The notes under the pieces: generated by a model | The model's input: the letters and a program-made list of their open reading frames with translations, nothing else | Told to the model about the DNA's origin: nothing | The model's database searches: none | Position numbers and translations under genes: made by a program | NCBI GenBank assembly: GCA_032690845.1 | Contig: CM064422.1 | Coordinates: forward strand, 1,240,001-1,304,000 | Length of the DNA stretch: 64,000 bases | Reading direction: 5' to 3' | Origin: Eleusine coracana subsp. coracana | Taxonomy: Eukaryota > Streptophyta > Magnoliopsida > Poales > Poaceae | In this document: piece by piece, positions 21,836 to 33,157 of the stretch | How positions within the stretch are numbered: the first letter of the stretch is position 1 | Layout of the letters: every line of letters starts with the position of its first letter

Positions 21836-22841
21836 CGGTAGCTCTGGGGTGGTGGTGCCGTCGCTGCCGCCGCCGTCGCTGTGGCGTCACCTGGGAGGAT
21901 GTGAGGAAGAGTTCCAGGTCACAGCATGTTCCGTCGCCGTCCGATTCCGACGACGACCGTGATCTTGAGCTTGGAATAAGGCGGCGTCCAGATGACGGCG
22001 AGGCCTCATCCTCGTGCTCTCGTCGCCTACCTCCCCTGCCAAGGGAGGCACCGGCCTCCACACGCACGCCGACGGGTGGCCGCGTTCCCTTCGCGACAGA
22101 GCAGGTGGCGCTCTCGCCGTCAGGTCGCATTCTCGCCGCCGACGGAACGGAAGGCGGGCAGCAGGCCTTCGAGGGCGAGGCCTCGTCCTCACGCCGCCGG
22201 CCTGTCGCGCCACGGTCGTCCTCTACTTCCTCCGCGCGCGCACCGCCAAGGAGGAGCTCGGAGCTGGGAGCTGCGTCGTCGGCCCGAACACCGCCGTGGA
22301 TGCCAGCGTCTCCGTTCGCGGCCACAATCACAATGCCGCCACCAGCAGCTGCTGCATCGCCTTCCACCGCCGCCTTCTCGCCACCAGCGGCCGCCACGCA
22401 GTTACTTCAGCCGCAGCAGAGGAGCGGATCGTCCTCATCCACGCCGTCGTCGTCCAACGCCACGCGTGGTCGTCAACCAACCCCCGGCGAGATGGCCGCG
22501 ACGAGGGACCTGTACGAAGCTCCATCGGCTCGTCGTCCACGACGCCGCCCCCATCGCTCGAGCCCGTGACCGAGGACGAGGACGACGCGCCATTATTGCT
22601 GCCGGACCGCACGCCACCGAGATCCCAGCTGGGCTCGCTGCTGCCGAGAGGTCTTGCACCGGAGCCACCGCACCAGAACCTGCTGCTTCAGGACTATGCG
22701 GAGTTCATCTTCGGACCCCAACTGCACCCACCCTCGCTGCCGCCGTCATCTGGATCTGGCTCGTCCTCGCCATCCTGCCTGGACGGCATCCTTGAGTACA
22801 TTCACTTCATCGCATCAGCAGCTGTCCACGACCACGATTAG

Positions 22842-23112
22842 CCCTACTAGCCACTTGCCTCCCTTAGCCTACTAGTTAATTAACTCCAGTCTAGGCTAGC
22901 TAATATAATTTACCCGGCCCTGCCTGAGTTTCGACGTGATCGCACCTGGTTTCATCAACCATATGCACTATCACTGACTTACGGTTGTTATTATTGCTAC
23001 TTCATGCCCTAGCTAGTATAGTGATGCAAACGTAATTAATAGCTTGTACATTTTATGGTAATTATGATGTAGTACATTTTAGCTGGTGATGTGTAGATTC
23101 TCCATGCACTAG
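22842..23112 (+). other. Probable 3' UTR of gene B
   Basis: Shares ordered blocks with the region after gene A (TTTCGACGTGAT, GTATAGTGATG, CTTGTACATTTTATGG, GATTCTCCATGCACTAG). It marks the end of the duplicated unit on this side. Confidence 0.5.
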
Positions 23113-25220
23113 GGACACTCTCTCTAGTTTTGTTTCTGGTTAACAAAAGGGAAACTCCCTCGTGCCAAGGGCTCCCTGCCAAATGGGGATGTCAATTCAC
23201 ATTTCCATTTACATGAAATTTTGCTTTTGCTCATTTTTCTTCTTTTGAGTTTCACCAAGGCCCTTCCATTCATATCACACCATCGACGTACGGCATGCAT
23301 GGAGCAGCAAAACAGTGCTCGCATGATTGCAGTGGCGAAGACAGGGGGGGGGGGGGGGGGGGGAGCAAGGGACTGACCATCCCTAACGATGGCACTTACT
23401 CAAATTAAGGAGCCCCTCCAATATTCTTGCTAATCACCTTGATTAGGTGTTGGACGTTTCTGCATCACGGTTTTAGCCCACAATAAGCCCAACATCTCTG
23501 TTAGCAGACTAATCACCTTTCATCTAATCAGTCATCACTCTCTAATTGATCGAAAAAAAAGCCATCACGTACTCCCTAATAAATCGAGACAAAACGTGCG
23601 TCGCCACTGAATGGACGTTGGTGCTCCTGCGGCTGCGGCTGCGGCTTCGCTGTGCCCGCAATTGTGTGCCGATCGGTGTTCCGGCACACGTGGAGGGCGT
23701 TGATCGCTCCACGCAAGAAGCCGGATCCACTTCAATGTTTCCTGCAACATCCCACGCCCGGAGAAAAATATTCTTCCGTTCAATTCCCCTTGACCGAGTT
23801 CGTGCTTGTTTCTGGACGAACGTAACGGAGGGAGGAACGCCCCGCCCAGTCATCGGAATCGCTTGCTCTTTGGCTCGATGCTGTGCAGTCAAATGGAGGT
23901 TCCAGCCGTCGGGCTTGAGCTTGTTGCCGTATGGACTAAGGAACTCCGACAGTTGGGATAGATCTCCCAGTTCCTGAGCCTGACAAGGTGATTCATAAAT
24001 CAAGGCGGCAAGGCCTCAGCCGCTGAAACATGAGCAGCGTTTCATGCCATCGAGCAGACGTTCGTACGTGTATCTGGTGACGGCATCGTTCGGTGCCAAA
24101 ACTGAAGTGGGACCGACCTGTGTAGGAACCATCGACGCCCTCCACGTGTTCGGGAACACCGATCGGCACACGTTGCGGGCGCAGAGAAGCTGCAACCGCT
24201 GCTCCTGCTCTGCTGGTCCTATTTAGCTACCGTTTCTACTAGGCTCCCTGCGTATGAACCAACTGAAGCCAAAGATGTGTCTCCTTCCAATCGTCATATG
24301 GCTTAGTGAATAGTTTAGATGTAACAATGATGACATCATAAAATAATCCAATTCCTCAGTCTACTCTTGTGTCTAATTTCGCAATACTTTGATTGCACAA
24401 CAATCCAAGATGAAGAGGAGAAAACAATTGATACAAAAACATGTGACACATTTTGCCTGAAACAATATCGTACCCATGTTATATTTTAACAAACAAAATC
24501 AGATAATTTATAGGGATACGTGAAAGAAGAAGGCTTGTTTTTCATGTACCAACTTGATGGCCTAAATTGTCACTTATACTTGGCACCCCTATGCCTAAAT
24601 CCTTGCTCCACCCCTGCATGATGGCAATTGAGAAGAGCACAACCCAACTTGGATGAGTCGGATCTTGTCTTGTTTTTCCGGTCCTTTTTTGTTGGGCCTA
24701 TAGCTAGCCAATAGGTCATGCGGGGCTGGCACGCTATGAGACCAGGAAGCCTCAGGCATTCTTAGAAGAACCCTGGCACTTGGGTCATTTGGCTTGTAAA
24801 AATGAGGTAAATTCTTATTCACTTGAGAGACTATTTATATTAGTGGCACATAATAACCCAAAAATTGAAAAACTCAGCTGTTGTAATTCACAAAAAAATA
24901 AATTAACCCAAAGTTTCTTTCTGCACAAAGAAAAATATTTGTATGTTGCTCGAGTTAATATTTTGCACAAAAATGCTGAGAAATAGTGATAAAAAAAAGG
25001 AGATGTCATGCAAGGTTATCATGAATTGAGGATAAAAATATAATGACAGGACATAATACATGTGAAAATTAGACCTTTATTATGCTGACCGCACTATTAG
25101 GCCAGCACCCTAGTTTACAACAAATATCTGTTGTAATTTAGGACTAAATAAAGCAAAAACAGCACAAGTACATAATAGCCTAAACACAGGCACACACACC
25201 GATATGCGCCATACATTTCC
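23113..25220. other. Intergenic; poly-G run 23345-23363 and an inverted repeat
   Basis: A homopolymer of about 19 G lies at 23345-23363. Two arms in opposite orientation, about 23622-23745 and 24098-24205, share GTGTGCCGATCGGTGTTC and CACGTGGAGGGCGT, with further similarity outward. The open frames here on both strands (for example 23542-24003) run through these arms and have no recognised domain, so no gene is called. From 24240 to 25220 the sequence is AT-rich without features. Confidence 0.45.
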
Positions 25221-25769
25221 TCATGCGCCGTGGTTACGAACCGAAGCATCGGTGAGGGACAGGGCGATGGAGCAGAGCTTGCCGAGTTCCCCGATCTTGC
25301 CGTCAATGTCGGGGTCCGCGCCGCCCTCTATCTTGTGACAACCCCTCATGCACGTATCACCGTCCATCTTGGCCGCCTCCACCCACCCTTTCACGCCCGT
25401 CGCGTTCTCCCCAAACTGCTCCAGCGCCACCTTGGACCGCTTCAGCTCCGTCACCGCCGCCTGGAACTGCCCCACGCACTGCTGCAAGCACTCGGGTGGC
25501 ATGCCACCGGGCTGGCTCTCTAGGCTCTTCACGAACTCCACCATCGCCGTGTTGCTCTCCTCGGCCAGAGCGACGGCGATCTCCGCCAGCTCCGGTAGGC
25601 CTGACGGTGGTACGGTCTCCGTCTTCGCTGCGGACAAAGCCTGCACGCACAGCTCCGGGTACTTTGTGTGCTGTTGGCACGCCGCCTCCACGGTGATTGT
25701 CATGCCGACGCGGAGGGACACGGAGACGGCAAGGAGGAGGACGAGGGCACGGAGATGAGAAGCTGCCAT
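25221..25769 (-). CDS. PMEI/invertase-inhibitor domain secreted protein
   Basis: A single-exon protein of 182 residues. It starts with a signal peptide (MAASHLRALVLLLAVSVSL, cleavage probably near residue 29). The mature part fits the pectin methylesterase/invertase inhibitor four-helix bundle: an N-terminal Cys pair hairpin (ACQQHTKYPELC), a helix with CLQQCVGQFQAAVTELKRS, the GWVEAAKMDGDTCMRGC segment and a C-terminal helix LGKLCSIALSLTD. Such proteins act in the cell wall or vacuole by binding pectin methylesterase or invertase one to one; which enzyme cannot be told. The frame is open upstream for about 50 more codons, but the ATG at 25769 directly precedes the signal peptide and is the better start. 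Its upstream region is duplicated at about 26416-26665. Confidence 0.88.
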   Translation of the reverse strand: MAASHLRALVLLLAVSVSLRVGMTITVEAACQQHTKYPELCVQALSAAKTETVPPSGLPELAEIAVALAEESNTAMVEFVKSLESQPGGMPPECLQQCVGQFQAAVTELKRSKVALEQFGENATGVKGWVEAAKMDGDTCMRGCHKIEGGADPDIDGKIGELGKLCSIALSLTDASVRNHGA

Positions 25770-25783
25770 GTTGATATCAGCGA

Positions 25784-26030
25784 ACAGTGACACCATGAAA
25801 AAGCAAATTCCTTTTCTAATGGATTTGAGGTGTCCCCATGAAGCGAACGTGAGGTCCAGAGGATTTGGTTGCTGCATGCATGCATGCATGGAGAGAGCGA
25901 GCGTACGGGAGCTATCCACGTCATGCGGTCAACGAACTTTAACCGGCTAAATTTAATTACTCTGTTCGATCGGTGCTCGACAAACTAATGGTATAGTCTT
26001 GCTTCGTGTGATGTGTGATCAGGTGCGAAG
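25784..26030 (-). promoter_or_regulatory. Upstream region of the PMEI gene (parent of a duplicate)
   Basis: It lies directly before the PMEI start and includes four overlapping GCATG units near 25875-25890 (TGCATGCATGCATGCATGG). These resemble RY-type elements (CATGCATG) bound by B3 seed regulators, though they may simply be a microsatellite. An almost parallel copy exists at 26416-26665. No TATA box was assigned with confidence. Confidence 0.4.
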
Positions 26031-26276
26031 CTTCAACATCAGTCCAGAGGGGCCCAGCTCTTTGATTTTTAAAAAAATGTGCAAATAGTAGAAAATATTG
26101 TAGATTTGGTGGAAAATAAGTGATGGTAGGGAGGCAATGGCCCTCCTTGGCCATAACTAAGCTTTGCCACTTTGTGTGATGCTAACTGGAGGTCGGGTTC
26201 TGATTTATCTAATAATTCAGCCATTTCAACCGGATCACCGTTCAGATGAAAATACACAACCATCCATTTTTTATAT

Positions 26277-26665
26277 AACTAAGCATGTAAGGTTCTTTAA
26301 TCATATTTGGCTCAATCCTTATTTACCATACAAAGCTCTTGGTATTTCGTAAATGCCGATGACTCATTGCTACTGATGCCCTCACCAGGATCCAAATCTA
26401 GTGGGCAGTGCAAACAGTGTCATATCGGAAAAGTGAATTCCTTTTCTCATGAATGTGAGGTCTTCCTATGGCATGTACATGAGGCCGAGAGGATCCGTTG
26501 CTACATGCATAGAGAGCACGAGCATACGGAAAACAACGTCCACATCATGTGGTCAACGACAGGGTTCCAACTTTGACCGGTTAAATTTAATTCACTATGT
26601 TCGATCGGTGCTCGACAAACTGGCTATGATATAGCCTTACGTGTGATGTGTGATGCTAACTGGAG
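26277..26665. repeat. Mosaic duplicate: lipase exon-7 scrap joined to PMEI upstream copy
   Basis: Positions 26277-26409 match part of lipase exon 7 (about 26957-27108). Positions 26416-26665 match the region upstream of the PMEI gene (25784-26030). The two pieces meet at about 26410-26416 without a linker. Neither piece carries a full gene. Both source sequences lie within a few kilobases on either side. Confidence 0.75.
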
Positions 26666-26886
26666 ATCAGGTTGTAATTTGTTATCTAATGAATCCATCC
26701 ATTTCAATTGGGTCATCATTCCAAAAAATCAAAAATTTCATTGCTGCATGATGCTTTTAAGATGCCAACCAGTTCGTCAGTCTCACTCATTCGACCAATT
26801 CGAGACAAGCACGATCAAAACGCTAAGCTGAAAATAAACAATCATGTAAAAGAATTGGATTAATCATAGCTTTGTTCTACAGTAAT

Positions 26887-29800
26887 TTACAGATCATTTG
26901 ATGTTATACCTGCATTATTTCCTTCATTTTGAAGTTTTTCTAATAATGATTCCATTGTACTTATATAACTAGGCATGTAATGTTCTTTAATCATATTTGG
27001 GTCAAGCCTTATTTTACCATATAAATCTCTTGGTGTTTCATAAATGCCGATGATTTCATTGCTGCTAGTGCCCTCACCAAGATCTGAATCCGGTGGGGGC
27101 AGTGCAACCATATGAATGATTCTCCCCGGAGGGAAAAATTGACGAGAACCGCTGGCAGAAAGAGAATTCTTTTGTTTATCTTTGCTGACATCGTTCTGCT
27201 TCGGAACTTCCTCATTTGCTGGCAAGGATTGCTGTTGAGCGTCCAATGCTCTGTTGTTATCTGAATCTTCTTCTGATGTCAAGCCTGAAACAGAAGACTT
27301 GAAAATGATAACCTTCTCGGTGCCAACTAGTACGAGCCTTTCGTCAGAGTGCTGGCTGTAGTCAGTGTGGTGTCCATTAGTTGCTGGCTGTACCATATCT
27401 GCTGCATCTTTGAGCAAGGGCTGCACAACAGGAGGAAACAGATCTCAAAAATAGAACAACAGTCTAAGATCAGGAAAAACAATCATACTGCATGCTAACA
27501 ATATAACAGTAACATTACTACCTAATGATATAGATCAGGAAACTAAATTAGTTCCATCTGTAAAGAATATAGTAGTAGACGCAGCTAAAATTAACATTCA
27601 CACAAGCTTCTGGTTGTCCTAGTAAAAGAAGGGACTTCGCAGAAAATAACATAGAAATGCACTTGGTGGTAGCAGGATCTTATACGAAGGGGCTTCACAG
27701 AAAATTACGCAGAAATGCACTTTGTTTTAGAAGGATCTTATATTCCAGAGGATTTCTTTTATGGAAATGGTTGATTGAATTCTCAATGAAATGATAATCA
27801 TTGGAACTAATATGTATCAGATATTAAATACTAGACAGGAGCATGGCTGTCCCACAATTGCAATTGGAATTGTGGATCAGCCACAGGATGAAATAGATAT
27901 TCTGATTTGCAACCCATAAAGAATCTTTGTGATTAAAGAAAATACAATATATTTACGGTTGGTTGACTTTTTGATGGTTCTAGTAACTACCGCAACCAGA
28001 AACATTTATGGGAAGATGTTGAGGTATTTTACCTCAGTAATACCCGATCCATGATCTGCAATCTTCCCTGTTGAATGAGAGCTGGACAGCATATGGGACT
28101 TGATAAAGGCAACACGCTGACTTATAGTGGCAAATAAACCCTGATCCTGCGCATCATCCAACTTTGATGACACCATTACCTACAGCACAGAAACGAAATG
28201 TCAACTGCAAAGCAAAATTTACTGTGTGTGGTATTAGAAAATAGAAACTAATAAGTCTGTTAGTCATAGTTCAATTACATTTTCTTTACAAGCACAACTT
28301 CTACATATAGAACAGTGACTGTCATAGTACCTCAGATCGCAAGCTCTCAGAAGAAACCTTCGAAAATGCTGGCACAATGTCATTTCTATTGACAAGAGAA
28401 ATGATGAAATCCTTGCCTGACTCCGCCAGATCCCATGTCATACAGGCAGCTAAATGACATAAAAATTACTTTAGAATCCTGGAAATTGTTTCCTAAGGAT
28501 AGAACATAAGTTTACATAGAATAAATCTCACAAGAACGACGAAGTATGATTAACTTTGCATTCAGCAGTGACATCGCGCTAGTCAAAAGTCGTTTTTGTG
28601 CCTGCTACTTTATAACTATGGTTAACTGAGACAGTAAAAAACTAAGGTTAACTGATACAAATTCAGGAACAAATTTCGAGAAAACAGATAGCATGTACGA
28701 GAATCAGGTATTCTGGTGTAGTGACTAAATATACCAACATTTAAACAGAGAAAGACAAATGAAAATGACTAAAACAACCAACTCCAACTCCAAAAGCAAA
28801 AAACAAGGACATCTCTCTCAAAGCCTGATAAGGTCTCAAAATGGTAGTTCCAAGGGGTAACTGTTAATAAAATTCAAACTAAAAACTTCCACATCCATAT
28901 GCAATAATTAAAAATACAGGCAATGTGTACAAATTTACATACGAGGAGCATACGCCAGGCATGTACACAATGAGAACTCATGATGCTCACGGAGAATATA
29001 TGTCAAAATTGCTCCAATACCAGCTCCCATTGAATGCCCAATGACCTAGTTCATAGGGTAATGCCAGCAATGGGTTAAATAAATTTGGACATGTAAACAT
29101 GGTTTGGCAAGAAATTTGTGGCACATAGCACATGATGATCAGGTATGTAATAAAGCAGTTAGAAGCAATACGTCCACTACAGCAAGCTTTCTAGAGCAGT
29201 TAGAAGCAAAGCACCAGACGAACTAGTAACCTCAGGACACACATACCCAACCGGATTATCAGGTATGTAATTCAGCATAAAAAAATCATAGCCACAGAGG
29301 CGGAAGCTAAAGTAATTATGTGGCCATCCTTAGATTTCAAATTCATAAATTCCACACAAATGATCATAGGAGCTAGTCGTTACTATCTGTTTCAGTCAGG
29401 ACCTAGATAACATAAAGGGGAATTTGCAAATCTGCCCTCATTTTCAAGTCCAATTCTGATTTTGGACCTTTTTTTGGGACTTTGCAAAATTGGACCTGTT
29501 TTGACTGAAATTGTTGCACAATTGCCCCTATTTTGATGGCAAAACTGTAATTTTTTCCATCAAAATAGGGGCAACCGTGCAACAATTTGAGTCAAAACAG
29601 GTCCAATTTTGCAAAGTCTCAAAAAGAGGTCCAAAATCAGAATTAGGGTTCAAAGTAAGGGCACTCATGCAATTCTCCCTAACATAAAATGTATAAGGCA
29701 GTGCTACCACTTTAGAAGCAAATGATCCTGAATTCAATAATTTGATTAGGCATACTGCAAATATATACTAAAACATCTTACATCAACATCAAAATCTTAT

Positions 29801-31589
29801 TTCTAGTCCAGTGTGGAGGAGTTGCATAGGTGATATAATTAAACCTGAGGAGTATCTCCTCCTATAGTTTTTCCCACATAACATCTACAGATAGCCCATA
29901 TTCTTTTCTTAAAAAAAAAAAACTGATCATCGCATCCACATTGACTGCAGCACAGTTAACATCTGATTGTTTCATCCACACACATTACTGAGAATTACCT
30001 TTATTTGGAAATCTGGGAATTCTTGTACTTTGCTATGAAGATGGGGAATGACAAGAGTGGCAATCCAACGAGCTGCCACAAGCATCCCACAATGTGCATA
30101 TCCTAAAACTACATTGTTGATCTGTCCTTCTCTTAAACTTATATGGTGAAAAGGAACTTCAGCAGCAGTTGCTGCAGTCAGACGTTCCTTTGTACTTATA
30201 GCCCCTCGTATGAAAAGCAGAAAACACTTGGTTCTTTTGTCACACACAAGTGCAAAAGAAGGCTGCATAAGCTGCATTAAGCAAAGGTCACGAATGAGAT
30301 GTTTTATTCAGTGTGAAACAATGAAGCAAAGTAGGATAAGGACAAGATAACTATAGAAGATACTTACTCACCCTCGCCCTAGCCTTGTGAATCAAAATGT
30401 CTTCTTGATTGTACCCACCAAACTTCAGAAAGGCTGAAAAACTTTTCTTTGAGAAGAACATGCAAAGCTTCAAGTACTCAAGGAGAGAAGATACTTCAGT
30501 ATGGACCTCAGGGCCTTTAAGTTGGCGGCAATCATTTCCACTGTACTCATGCTGCAAATTACCCTGACAAGAAAAACAACATAACAAATACGGTTTACTT
30601 CACTGTCAAATGTCAATTGGAAAAGAATAGGAAACATTTTTCAGTTTTGAGCTTAGCATGGATTTTAAGTGGCACTGATTTAGCATCTCTAATTTTTACT
30701 GCTGGAATAGAATTTTATTACAATTACACAGATATAATTAAACAACCAGATCCAGTCGTAATAAAATATATGCTAAACCGAGCTTAGTTCGACCTTAAGT
30801 ACTGATCACGTCAGTTTGATCCGGACACTGCAAGTGCCATAGTGCAGTGGCCGCACCAAGTGCAGCCAATGCAAGCAACTGATCAACTATACAAATTATG
30901 CTCCTAAAGTAAAGATAAACCAAACATTCCTTTCAAGTCAATTCAAGTCAAACCGCGAAATGGTCAGAAACTTGACTTCACACAAAATTCTGCAGCAAGT
31001 AAAAAAAAATGAAACACTCTACTGGAAGCAACTAGCTCCACGAGATCAGGACTGGAGCCAATCGTACATGTTTTCACAAAAACAATTGACCAGCTAGTTA
31101 GCTACAGTAACCATTTGAACTAATCACTACTAGTATTCAAAGCCATTAATCGAATCGTCGCTCTTATCCACTAACAAAGCACATAAAACAGAACAGAACA
31201 GAAGCAGCAGCACATTGAACACGCGCACGCAGACGGTAGAAACAGAGCGCGACCTCTCTTACCTGACGCTTCATGTGGCGCTTGATCCCGAAGGCGATGC
31301 CGTGCAGGCCCCACCGCCCGACGGTGAGCTCCCACGTGCGCCGCGCCGTGCGTGCTGCCACCGTGGCCGCCTCGCAGCACGTCGCAGGCGCCCTATCTGG
31401 CCAGGGCTCCTCGCGCTCGTCGCCCGAGTCCCTCTGCTGCGCCGCCCCCGACCCCGACAGCAGCGGCGCCTGCTCCTCCTCTCTCTCGGCGTCCGGTGCC
31501 GGCTGCGGACGGCAGATGAGAAGAAGGTAGAGGAGGAGGGCGCCGCCCGACGCGGCCGCGGCAGCCGCAGCCGCGACAGCGACCGGCAT
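26887..31589 (-). CDS. Lipase class 3 / DAG lipase-like alpha/beta hydrolase
   Basis: Seven exons on the minus strand: 31263-31589, 30372-30563, 29999-30271, 28943-29045, 28331-28449, 28033-28179 and 26887-27420. All junctions are GT-AG and keep frame, giving about 564 residues. An alanine-rich hydrophobic N-terminus (AAAAAAAASGGALLLYLLL) suggests a membrane anchor or targeting segment. The central part has the family blocks CFLLFIRG, VPFHH, VVLGYAHCGMLVAARWIA, then the nucleophile elbow GHSMGAG (exon 4), ACMTWDLAESGKDF and RNDIVP with the likely catalytic Asp (exon 5). The C-terminal exon contains FFPPGRIIHMVALPPP and EHYMPSYI, which likely supplies the catalytic His. Relatives are annotated as mono/diacylglycerol lipases or calmodulin-binding heat-shock proteins. 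Intron 3 contains a MITE. A partial copy lies at 3660-5262 and an exon-7 scrap at 26277-26409. Confidence 0.92.
29417..29680. mobile_element. MITE with near-perfect hairpin in lipase intron 3
   Basis: An inserted 264 bp element with imperfect inverted ends (GGGGAATTTGCA and, reversed, AGGGAGAATTGCA) and an 8 bp direct repeat AACATAAA on each side (29409-29416, 29681-29688). The internal halves are complementary over most of their length around a centre near 29540. The partial lipase copy has the empty site with a single AACATAAA at 4613-4620, which proves the insertion and its exact limits (give or take one base). The 8 bp duplication favours hAT or Mutator-like mobilisation. Confidence 0.88.
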
Positions 31590-33157
31590 CGCGGGCCTCG
31601 GGATTGGCGGCGGGCTGGGCGGTGATGGATTTGGGCTGGGCGATCGCGAGGCGTTGAAATGGCGATGAAGAGGGAGAAGGGTCGGCAGAGGATTTGGAGT
31701 GTGTGTGCTTTTGTAGAGGGGGTGATATGTAAGTGTGCAACTTACAGCCTTGCAGGCGAAGTGAGGACAAGATTATTGTCTGCTTTAGCGGTTTCAAACA
31801 TGTCATTACTTTATTTAAATTATTTTTGATGACGTGGAGAATGAGTGGATATGTTGATCGCTTGATTCAAAAGTGACAGTGACCGTGTTTTATAAAATCT
31901 TATGAAAATGTAACAAGCTGCTGATATTAAGACGTGAAGTGGGCATGTCAAGTTTGTCTTGTCGTAATCATCCAGCTGAGTTGGACAGATTATTATTGTC
32001 TGCACAAATTCGTAGCAAAAACCCGTCCATTCACTCATTTTGCCCTTACCATTCCAACTGAATTGTAAGTTTAAAATATTTACCTCCAAAACTAGCAGCT
32101 CTCAGCTCGTAATTTTGGCTCGTTTTGCAGCATAAAAATTAAAACTGTAATTGCCTGCGCACAGGGAGTGTATACCGTGAATCTCAAAAGCAAATGGATG
32201 CTCACTTTCGTGAAAATGACCCCGTATAAATTTGTAGTCCGAAGCCTCAATACCAGCGAGCTCCGGATGCTTATCGAATGTGGTGGGCCCCAGGGGACAG
32301 CGTGGAGTCACATGGGGTGCCAATTGGTCAGCTCGGCATGACCAACAACACGGCTGTACCCTGTCTACAACACAAATGATTAGACTGGCCAGAAACTCGA
32401 AATATTTTTTGGTCCATCCATATCCACCGACATGTGGGCCCCAATTCAGTGGGACCAAGATGGTTGCTGATGTGTAGGACCGGGCGTCTGGCTCACTGAC
32501 TGGGGTGAGGTCGGCACGAGTAACGTGCGTATGATTAGATTGGCCCACTTGCAGTGAGCCGCAACCATCGTGACTTGTCCATGGGCACCAGCTTCGCAAG
32601 ATAGTACTCCATGCGCGTGCCGACGTGGGCCGTGGGAGGCAATTACGCAGCGTTCGTCCACAAGCGGACCAGCTGGGCTCCGAGTCCGACTCCGAGCGAC
32701 AGCTTAACGGGCCGAGCTGCCTAGACTCTTCACGGGCTGTTAGAAATCTAGGAATCTTTGCCCTTCAAAGGGGCTTGATGAACGCTAGTAACACTAGTAT
32801 CATCGGGCTGGTGTGGTAGTGTCAGTCAGGTCACATGATGAATCGTACGCGGCTCTCACATCCCCAAATTTTTTTCCCCAAATTTTGCTAGGAGACCATA
32901 AGACATTTTGCGAAATTTTGCTAGGAGACCATAAGACACTGTAAGTCGATATTTGCCATGGGACATAAAAAACCATGATTTTTGTCTCTAGGATTTGAGA
33001 TTTTACAGATGCATACATTGCTACATTCTCAAACTATGTTTTTTTTTTATTTTTTTCACTAGTTGCATAGTTTTATATAAAAAATAAATATTGTTCAGTT
33101 TGAAAGGTTATGGAAATAATTGAATTTATTTTTGTAAAAAATATACAGATAAAGAAT
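31590..33157. other. Lipase upstream region and intergenic; 33 bp tandem repeat
   Basis: The region includes the likely promoter of the lipase gene. A unit AATTTTGCTAGGAGACCATA occurs twice with a 33 bp period at 32881-32940. The 165-codon open frame at 32102-32599 on the minus strand shows no recognised domain and contains stretches such as GTGGGCCC that are common in grass promoters, so it is not called as a gene. Confidence 0.4.

Larger units (their letters stand above)
12873..22841 (+). pseudogene. Gene B: paralogue of gene A, split by a Ty3/gypsy element
   Basis: The 5' part lies at 12873-13006 and the 3' part at 21836-22841. When the element and one copy of the CGGTA target duplication are ignored, a hydrophobic helix starting LAMGLSVTAVIILGAV runs directly into ALGWWCRRCRRRRC. 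This is the same membrane anchor plus Cys/Arg cluster as in gene A, so the insertion sits inside the codons for the helix. The frame from ATG 12873 (MASVNPPSPPAPSS) and the helix frame differ by one, a possible second lesion. Downstream, PLPRE.P and serine/arginine-rich segments are in one frame, while the conserved C-terminus (FIFGPQLHPP, CLDGILEYIHFIA) is in another, exactly as in gene A. Unless the element is removed as an intron, which is unlikely at this size and position, the product is destroyed. Confidence 0.65.

Noticed and set aside
23542..24003. 153-codon frame on the minus strand and an overlapping plus-strand frame
   Set aside because: Both frames exist because of the GC-rich inverted-repeat arm; no domain, signal peptide or splice structure.
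31171..31625. Overlapping open frames opposite lipase exon 1
   Set aside because: GC-rich codons of the alanine-rich exon create open shadows in other frames.
32102..32599. 165-codon minus-strand frame upstream of the lipase gene
   Set aside because: Contains promoter-like GTGGGCCC motifs, no recognised domain, and the lipase leader lies nearby.
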